From: Ceratopteris richardii
Lineage: Eukaryota > Streptophyta > Polypodiopsida > Polypodiales > Pteridaceae
Length of the DNA: 64,000 nucleotides
Direction: 5' to 3'
Assembly: GCA_020310875.1 (NCBI GenBank)
Contig: CM035435.1
Span: forward strand, 67,845,955-67,909,954
Shown: one piece after another, positions 56,716 through 64,000 of the stretch
How positions within the stretch are numbered: the stretch's first letter is position 1
Layout: each line of letters starts with the position of its first letter
Translations under genes and position numbers: made by a program
The notes under the pieces: model-generated
Databases searched by the model: none
Seen by the model: the letters and a program-made list of their open reading frames with translations, nothing else
What the model was told of the DNA's origin: nothing

Positions 56716-59700
56716 ATGTCAATGATTTCAAATGAAACATCCTCAAGTCAATGGTATTTACCCTCATTTACCCCAATCTTTATGCCAAAGGATAAGCAAC
56801 TCAATGGAACCAATATAATCTTTGGAAGGATACCATTAGGGCATATCTTTATACAAACCTCTTATATGAAGTAGTACGGAGAATCGGACAAGGAAAATGA
56901 TCTAAGAGCCTGGAATGTATGGACAACGGCCACATTACCTCATGTAAAATATCCCATGAAGATTGGAAGATCCTGCAAGACCTATAATAAGATAAAAATC
57001 CTTCAAAAATTTACACCTTAGAGGCCGAGTTTCACAACTATCAACTAGGTCCCAAGGTCCTATTTCTAAAGTTATTTCCACATTTGAGGATTATCAATGT
57101 AAGCTAGCATTGTGTGGCTGCCAAGTTTCTAGCAATAACATGGCCATCGGCCTTCTCAATAAGCTCCCTAGATCCTATGAAACATTTGTAACCACCATTT
57201 ATAATCGCATCCAAGTATTAACTTGGGAAGAAGTTCGACGACTTTTGCTTCTCCACGGTTCTTGAGCAAAGTCAGCATCCTCACGAGAAACCACAATGAA
57301 GGCCAAGGGATCTTTCAACAAGGTAAAATGTACTAATCACAACTCTAGCTCCACATCTAAACAAGGTTCCAACAACTCATCAAAGAATTTTAGCTATAAT
57401 TTCTATGGCAAAACAGGGCACCTTGAGAAAATTTTCTACAAAAAGAAGAATAGTTCCAAAGCCTCTAGCTCCAAGGACCAATCAAAATCCTTTTAGCATA
57501 GGTCCCACTGTTCCAATGAAGACCTATTTATTTCCATAGAAGCTAATTCCCTAGTTACTTCGAGTTCATCTCAAGAATGGATCTTTGATACTGGAGCCAC
57601 ATCGCATATGTGCAAATATCAGACTACTCTTCCAAGAAAGAGAAGATCACACTAGGAAATTCTACTTAGGCAACGACAAGATTCTCCCCATCAAAGGAAA
57701 AGGAAAATTTCAAATCACCAACCATCGTGGGGAGTGTAAAGCCTTATCCAACGTATTGTTTGTCCCAATCTTGTGTGTGAACCTACTATCAGCTGACCAC
57801 GATAAACAAGTGTTATTTGATAAAACTTCTATAAAGATGATTGACCATACTACTAAAGACATCATCATACAAGGAGTAGAAGACAAAGGGTTGTATAAGT
57901 TATCATCTTTCCTATCCTAGGAATCCATTTCTAACCTCTGGTATGAAAGGTACGGGCATACCTCATATCTCACCAAAATTTCCACATCACACATGATTAA
58001 GGGATTGCTCAAGATCGGGCAAGTACATGATATCTACCAAGCTTGCACCCAAGGCAAGCAATACGAGGCTCCCGTCCCCAAGAAGCCTTCAATGCGAGCT
58101 CGAAGTCCTCTAGCCCTCATCCACATGGATCTCTACGGACCCATGAATACCCCTTCCCTTAGCGGATCCATCTACTTCTTTCTTCTAGTAGATAACCACT
58201 CAAGGTACATCTGGGTATATTTTTTAAAGCTCAAGGTAGATAACTTTTCAAAGTTTCAAGAATGGATATCTCAAGTTGAGAATGAATCATCCAAGTTAGT
58301 TAAGACTATTAGATTAGATGCACAATTTTGTAAAGCAAAAGGGCATCAATCACGACTTTGATAATTTCGTAAAGCAATCACAACTTTGAAAATTTTGTAC
58401 AACAAAAGGGCATCAAAAGACAAGTCACTCAACCTCACGCTTCATCCCAAAATGGAGTTGTTGAGCGAAAGATTCGAAGTGTAATGGAAATGGCATGAAC
58501 CATGCTTCACAACAAAGAATTACCATTCACGTTTTGGGCAGAAACAGTGCACATTGTAATGCACATAATCAATAGAGGCTTCACAAGTGCATTAAATAGT
58601 GAATTTTAGAGCCTTCCAACTACAAAGAAGCTCAAGGATAATCTGAATGGAAAGAAGACATGCAAGTAAAAAACTTATCTTGGATTCTTTTTCCTTAGCC
58701 TTCAATCATCAAGTCATAGGAGTTAAGTGGCTATCAGAGTCAAGTACAAATATGATGATATATTGGACAATCATAAAGCAAGACTTGTAGATAGAGATAT
58801 AAACAAAAGCACGACATTGATTATGAAGAAACATTTGCCCCTACTACAAGGTTTACAACCATACAAATCATTCTTGCACTAGTCACACACTTCAAATGGC
58901 CCATTTACCAACTTGACACCAAAAATGCTTTCCTTAATGAAGATCTCCAAGAAGAATTACATGTTGAATAGCCTAAAGTTTTCAAGATCAACGGAAAGTA
59001 AGATCAACTCTACAAGCTTCACAAAGGACTTTATGGACTTAAGCAAGCTCCCATAAACTATTATGAAAAGATCCACAAGTTCTTCAAAGCTAAATAATTT
59101 CAAAGGAGCACTATCAATGCTAACTTATACATCTATCAGAAAGAGTCCTTAGTTGCAATAATCATCCTCTACGTAGATGACTTGATCTTGATAGATTCAA
59201 ATGAAGAACACATCCAATTCATCATTACACAGCTTCACCTTCAGTACTCTATGACAAATCTTAGCCTACTTCACTAGGTCTTAGGAATGGAAGTTTGGCA
59301 AACAAAAGAACGCATACTCCTATCACATAAGTATTGCTCTTATCTTCTTTCTGGATATAACATATACCAGTGTCACTCAATATCTACACCACTTGTTCCC
59401 AACATCAAGCTCACACTAGAGGATTCATCCTCACTTGTGGATGTGCATACTTATCGGCAACTTGTTGGCTCATTACTCAACCTCCCCAACACTAGACCAG
59501 ATATTGCCTATGTAGTTGGCATACTCACTTAGTTTGCACATCAGGCTTGTTAGACACATTGGCATGCTGCTTAACAACTACTTTGATACCTTGCCCTCAC
59601 CCGATATCATAGTCTTTGGTGTAGAGGGAGCATCAATCTCGCTAAATATTCAGATTCAAATTGGGATAGTGATCTTGATTCTTGATGATCTACTTCTGGG

Positions 59701-60123
59701 TATATATTCTTACTTGGCTCAGGACCTATCACTTGGGCAAGTACGAAGTAGTCTATAGTTGCTCTATCATCCACTGAGGCTCAATACCAAGCATTCAGCT
59801 TTGCAGCATGTGATGCCATCTGGCTTTGATGATTATCATCTGACATTGGTGTTTTGCATATTAATCTAACATGCATCTACACCAAAAGCTAGTTGGCCTT
59901 GGCCATCGCCAAAAATCCATTGTTCCACACTCGAACGAAGCACATCAAGATCTAGTACCATTTCATATGTGAGAAGCTCGTCTCTAAAGAGATTACTTTA
60001 TATTAGTGTGCCTCTCAAGAGAACTCGACAAACATGTTCATGAAGGCTCTATCTCTAGTTCTACTCCAATACTTGGTGACCTCTGCAGTATTTAGCCGCT
60101 CCAAAATGGAGCTATAGAGGGGG
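56716..60123 (+). pseudogene. Copia H gag-pol, heavily decayed
   Basis: ATG at 56716 (MSMISNETSSS) opens a gag-like start (MPKDKQLNGTN). Remnants include a knuckle-like GKTGHLEK (57410), protease EWIFDTGATSHM (57573), pre-integrase (VPILCVNLLSAD), integrase (IHMDLYGPMNTPSLSGS; VDNHSRYIWVYFLK; SQNGVVERKIRS at 58447), RT (ILYVDDLILID at 59165; HTYRQLVGSLLNLPNTRPDIAYVV), and RNase H (STEAQYQAF near 59770). Stops and shifts are everywhere. The end is marked by AGCTATAGAGGGGG (polypurine tract, 60109-60122). Confidence 0.8.
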
Positions 60124-60687
60124 TGTTGATGACATGATTGCTCCTATAATATTTCCATTTGTATCTGCATGAGTGCATATGCATTTTGTATCCAAGCGGC
60201 ACTCCATTCCTAGTTTATTTCCATTTTATATTGTATCTCTTTTTGTATTTGGGCACCTTTCCATTTACTTCTACCAGTGTATTCATTCACCTTCAAGGGG
60301 AATTATCCCACATTTGATGTATTTTGGAGAGCCCCTCCCAAATCTATATAAGGAGGGCCTCTCCCATGATTTTTACTTGGTTAGAAGCTTGAGGATCCTA
60401 CTCCATGCTCTTGGCAAGCTCATTTCTAATCCATGTGAGTTTACCCATTTCTTAGTCCACATTCTCTCACACTCTTTCATTTTGTGAGTACATTCTTCTT
60501 TTCAATTTGCTTCCATGTGTGTACGCTCTTCATTTTTCCCCCAACTTGTATATATGCCTATAATCCAAACGGGTCATTTATCTTTTTACATTCGCTTGGT
60601 AATAGATTGAGTATTGTGTGTCGTCCTCTAAGATTCTTTGTCTTCCTTGTGTTGTTCACGTGCTTCTATAGACCTCAAACTCCAACA
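60124..60687 (+). repeat. Chimeric LTR: copia H left part joined to D-type right part
   Basis: The first ~400 bases (TGTTGATGACATG onward, TATA-like CTATATAAGG near 60344) follow the H polypurine tract. From about 60530 (CCCCCAACTTGTATATATGCC) the sequence follows the R/U5 half of the D LTR to CTCCAACA. A primer-binding site comes next, so the right part is the 5' LTR of copia D1. Confidence 0.75.
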
Positions 60688-60689
60688 AT

Positions 60690-60701
60690 TGGTATCAAAG
60701 C
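60690..60701 (+). other. Primer-binding site, copia D1
   Basis: TGGTATCAAAGC, one base off the canonical site, lies two bases after the LTR. Confidence 0.8.
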
Positions 60702-62369
60702 ATATCACTTCCTCTAGGGTATAATCAATACCCATCTTTTCATAGTCTCTAAATTGAACAAAAATATGTGAGCATACTCAGCGTGATTAGGAAATCAAAA
60801 CAACTTCATTATGTGGCATCAAAATTTTGATTTGATCTTGTTTTGGCCTCTGAATGGGTCCATTATGCGTGTGGAAGGTCAAGATTTCTTAGCTAGTTAG
60901 AAGGGCAAAGGTAAATGCCAGACATTGATCCACAGGGATCAGTGCATAGGATCCACAAGGATCATTGATCCACAGGGATTAGTTTATTTGATCCACAGGG
61001 ATCAATCCATGTGTGTCAAGGGCCAGCTAGCCAAGGTCCCAAGCTCGAGGGATACCTAAGGTACTTTGGTAGTAATGGGAACTGTTTTGGTAGTAATGGG
61101 AATAAGTGTTGCATGATGGCCACATGTTCACACTAGAATATTCCAGATCATTGCTATTTTTAGTAGTACATCATTGCTATTTTTAGAGTAAAAGAGGGTA
61201 TATATGGATGGGAGGAGAGTCACACACATCATTCAAGTGATTTCTTACATTAAATGGAGCTCATCTACTAGTAAGCAAAAATCTTCTAATTCTACAGAGT
61301 CAATAAAGAAAGACAAAGATGAGAAGAAAATAGAAAAGCAAAAATAGTTATGCAAATACTGTAAAGAAAATGATCATGCCGTAAAGAGTTTTCCAAAATT
61401 GGCCACAAAAGAGGCAAAGGAAAAAGAGGCTCGAATGGTTGTTGCAGAGGCCTCTACACCTAAAACAGAGTCTGTTAATCTTGTGTAGAATGAAGAATTG
61501 ATGTTTATTACTCTTTGCATTTATGGCCCAACTTCTCATAAGCAATGCATGTTTTTAGTAGACTCAAATGTTTGGTACTTTGATAGTGGGGTAACCTAAT
61601 ATATTACCTTGCAATGCACTTTCTTTAGTTCACTTGAGCCTGCCCCTAAAGGGAATATTGTCACGTGTGCTTGCAACTCCTCTTATCTTGTAATGAGAGT
61701 TAGTAAGATCATTCTGACTAAAGTTGATGGTAGTTCATTCATATTGTCAAACGCTTTATTTGTGCCACGATCAAGAAAAATCTATTGTCAGTATCAACAT
61801 TAGCCAAGATTGGCTTGCTTGTCAAATTTGTTGATGGCAGGTGTATAGTTCATGATCTCGCAAATGGTAATGTCATTATTGCTTCTGGCATTTTATGCCC
61901 TGGGTTGTATAAGTTCATAGACTATGCAAAATTTGTCAATGATTCAGCATGTGGAGTTCAAGATTCTCAGGCTATCTCAGATACAAAGCTTTGTTATGCA
62001 TGCTTTGGTCATCTGAATTTTACTTTTGCTATGCCTAATGAAATCTGAAATGGTATCCTCTCTACCCAAACTTGAGGCACCTAGTAAACATGCCTATAAA
62101 GGCCATATTTTGGGCAAAGTGCAGCTTTCCTCCTTCCCAAAAGATGGTTCACTTAGAGCTACTCAAAAATTGTAGCTTGTTCACAATGATGTTTGTGGTC
62201 CTATGCAAACACCTTTGGGAACTACCTTTTCTTCATGAATTTTATTGATGATTTTTCAAGGCATGCATGGGTGTATCCATTGAAAGAAAATTCCAAAGTT
62301 TTTGTGTTTGAAATAGTTTCTGGTTTTGGCTAAAAATCTGTTAACATGTAAAATAAACATCACCCATTC
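60702..62369 (+). pseudogene. Copia D1: leader, deleted gag, protease, integrase N-part
   Basis: The leader at 60702-60880 matches the D2 leader (TTTTGGCCTCTGAATG). It jumps by a deletion to the end of gag (QDFLAS-like, 60885). Foreign sequence with GATCCACAGGGATC repeats fills about 60920-61250. Gag resumes before the knuckle (CKYCKENDHAVKSF near 61350) and continues as EASTPKTESVNLV. Protease (WYFDSGVT, 61572), pre-integrase and an integrase piece (VHNDVCGPMQT near 62170; HAWVYP-like near 62265) follow. It stops at the D2 LTR without RT. Several stops. Confidence 0.75.
60930..61005. repeat. GATCCACAGGGATC short repeats
   Basis: Four copies of a near-palindromic GATCCACAGGGATC-type motif (one is GATCCACAAGGATC, another ends GGGATTAG) lie in about 75 bases. 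Nearby, GTTTTGGTAGTAATGGGAA-like and ATCATTGCTATTTTTAG sequences are each repeated twice (61065-61190). Confidence 0.8.
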
Positions 62370-62601
62370 TATTGATATATTTAGATAGTGATGTGTGTGA
62401 ACACTCTAGGACCGTCGGGGCACTTTTTTCCCTCTTTAGGAGGTTTTTTCCCCCTCGACTTGTATATACCCCTGTTGCCCTAATGGACTACTTATCTTTG
62501 TACATTCTAGTGGTAATACATTCAGTATTGTGTGTTGTGCTCCAAGCTTTTTCTTCTTCCTTGTGTTGTTCGCGTGCTTCCACAGACGTCTATCTCCAAC
62601 A
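62370..62601 (+). repeat. Copia D2 5' LTR (232 bp)
   Basis: It begins TATTGATATATTTAG (decayed TGTTGATATATT) and ends CTCCAACA. It matches the LTR at 37878 along its length. The site TAGTATCAGAGC follows at 62604-62615. Confidence 0.85.
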
Positions 62602-62603
62602 AT

Positions 62604-62615
62604 TAGTATCAGAGC
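62604..62615 (+). other. Primer-binding site, copia D2
   Basis: TAGTATCAGAGC, one base off the canonical TGGTATCAGAGC, is placed two bases after the LTR. Confidence 0.8.
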
Positions 62616-62954
62616 AAGTCCCTCCTTCATCTACGACGTCATCTACACCTCTCCGATCGCAGTCTCAAAATCGCACGAAATTTAGTGAGCATACTCAAGC
62701 TATTTCAAAGATCAAAATTGCTTTGCTCTTTGGTGCCGAAATCGTGATCTGAGCTCATTTTGGCCTCTGAATGCACTATCGTAGTGCTTGTGCAGGCTAT
62801 TTTGTCTTTTTGTGCCAAAGATATATACCAGTTTTGGTTCACCAATATAAGCGTTTCAAAGTCTACTACAGGTCTAGCATAATGCATTTGGGTAGTTCTG
62901 TTCAACTTTTCAGATACAATCATTTTTCGGCATCAAGGTATTTTAGTCAGTGGC

Positions 62955-64000
62955 CATGTCTGGAGTAGTGATGTATTCCATATGTTGGCTGTTGAGGATA
63001 AGTTGGATGGTACTAATTATCCATTGTGGGCTTATATGATGCATCATGTATTGGTCACAAAAGGACTATGGAATATTGTGCAAGGTGTTGAAAGACGTCC
63101 TATTACACCTGCGAATACAGGTAATGCAAATACAGGTATTGAAGCTAATGTAGATGGCACCAAAGATGGTGATATTCTGCAAATTCCTATTCGTGATGCG
63201 ATTTCTGTTGCACCTACTACAGAGCAAATTTATTGGGATGGCAGATATGATAAGGCACATGCATTGATAGCCTTGTCTGTCAAACGTACGATTATCCCTC
63301 CCATTCACTCTTGCAAAATAGCTAAGGATGCTTGGGATACACTTACCACATTGTACTAGGCTAGGAATGAGGCTCGTGTTGCTTACCTCCGAAAATAGTT
63401 GGAAAGTGAGCACATGAATGAAGGTGATTGTATGGATAGTTTTCTAACAAAGATCAAGGATTTGAAGGAACAATTGATTTATGTTGATGAAGTCCTTCCT
63501 GATAGTTCACTTGTGCAGACTGTTTTGAATAGTCTTCCCAACTCATATCAGAGTTTTGCTTCTACTCTTCGTTTGATGATAAAAGGAAATCCAAATTCCT
63601 TAACATTTGAAGGAGTTAGTTTCTATTATGTTGCAAGAAGATCAGTCCAGGCAGAACATGTCTATTATGTGTGTTGCAGATCAAGATTTCGTGGCTAGTC
63701 AAAAGGGCAAAGGAAAATGGAGCTCTTCTGCTAGTAAGCAGAAATTTGCTAATTTTGCACAATCGAAGAAGGAAGACAAGGATAAGAAGAAATCGAAAAA
63801 ATAGAATTTGTTTTGCAAATACTATAAAGCAAATGATCATGTCATTAAGAGCTATCCAAAACTGACTGCTAAAGAGGCAAAGAAGAAAGAGGCCGAAATG
63901 GTTGTTGCAGAGGCCTCTACACCAAAAACAGAGTCCGTTAATCTTGTGTAGGATGAAGAATGGGTGTTTACTACTGTTTGCAGTTTTGACCTATCTTCTC
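62955..64000 (+). pseudogene. Copia D2 gag, broken, continuing past the window
   Basis: The first possible ATG is at 62955 with a frame change before the main frame (MLAVEDKLDGTNYPLWAYMM, 62982). Stops at 63357-63359 and about 63399, then NEGDCMDSFLTKIKDL, SLVQTVLNSLPNSYQSFAST and, after a shift, basic sequence. A knuckle remnant (FCKYYKANDHVIKSY, second Cys lost) lies near 63810, and EASTPKTESVNLV before 63950. It is clearly related to the minus-strand gag at 43150-44080 and to D1. The rest of the element lies outside the window. Confidence 0.85.

Overview
This is an AT-rich stretch of a large, repeat-packed plant nuclear genome. I see no convincing intact host gene. Almost everything recognisable is a transposable element: several families of Ty1/copia LTR retrotransposons, degraded Ty3/gypsy pieces, one young L1-type LINE, LTR fragments and simple repeats. 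Primer-binding sites of the initiator-Met-tRNA type, plant-style copia polyproteins and the nested layout all fit a seed plant. A gymnosperm is my guess from the density of old copia elements, but no gene here proves it. Family letters (A, B, C, D, H) are local labels, not database names.

Layout. 1-5542: the 3' part of an unusual LTR element with about 5 kb of coding sequence that is not recognisable gag or pol. It has a basic W-x-P-K protein end, a likely 3' splice site, a long two-frame protein with a P/S/T-rich domain, coiled coil and conserved C-terminus, then a polypurine tract and an LTR. 5543-11871: copia A1 (RT-RNase H plus 3' LTR), split by a LINE (6087-9587, minus strand) with an uninterrupted 1109-codon frame. 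11872-15600: LTR fragments, a possible fossil exon and a gypsy RT piece. 15600-20590: minus-strand debris, namely a copia gag, a 5S-rRNA-like element, a copia C LTR and gypsy RT and integrase fragments.

20665-36450: a copia C element interrupted by a tandem copia B array (LTR-internal-LTR-internal-LTR, 21638-33973). One target-site duplication, AATAT, flanks the whole array. Both B copies carry the same two integrase lesions. 36450-38121: gypsy RNase H/integrase debris and a short D-type LTR with primer-binding site. 38122-44609: mostly featureless DNA, then a mosaic of plus- and minus-strand copia D pieces with an inversion junction on a 14-bp palindrome and two separate 125-bp tandem duplications. 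45290-51681: a complete copia A2 element with TGTAT duplications, inserted into a D-type RNase H gene. 52256-55968: gypsy integrase followed by an 813-bp tandem repeat with a CT-rich microsatellite, and a recent 354-bp tandem repeat. 56716-60530: a decayed copia H. 60530-62369: copia D1. 62370-64000: copia D2, which runs off the window.

Relationships. The nesting gives a relative order: B is younger than C, A2 is younger than the D element it sits in, and the LINE is younger than A1. LTRs of A and B share a general plan, including a palindrome shortly upstream of the TATA box. No element here has an uninterrupted gag-pol. The LINE's RT frame is the longest frame without damage. All similarity statements are from reading by eye; no alignment or database search was run.
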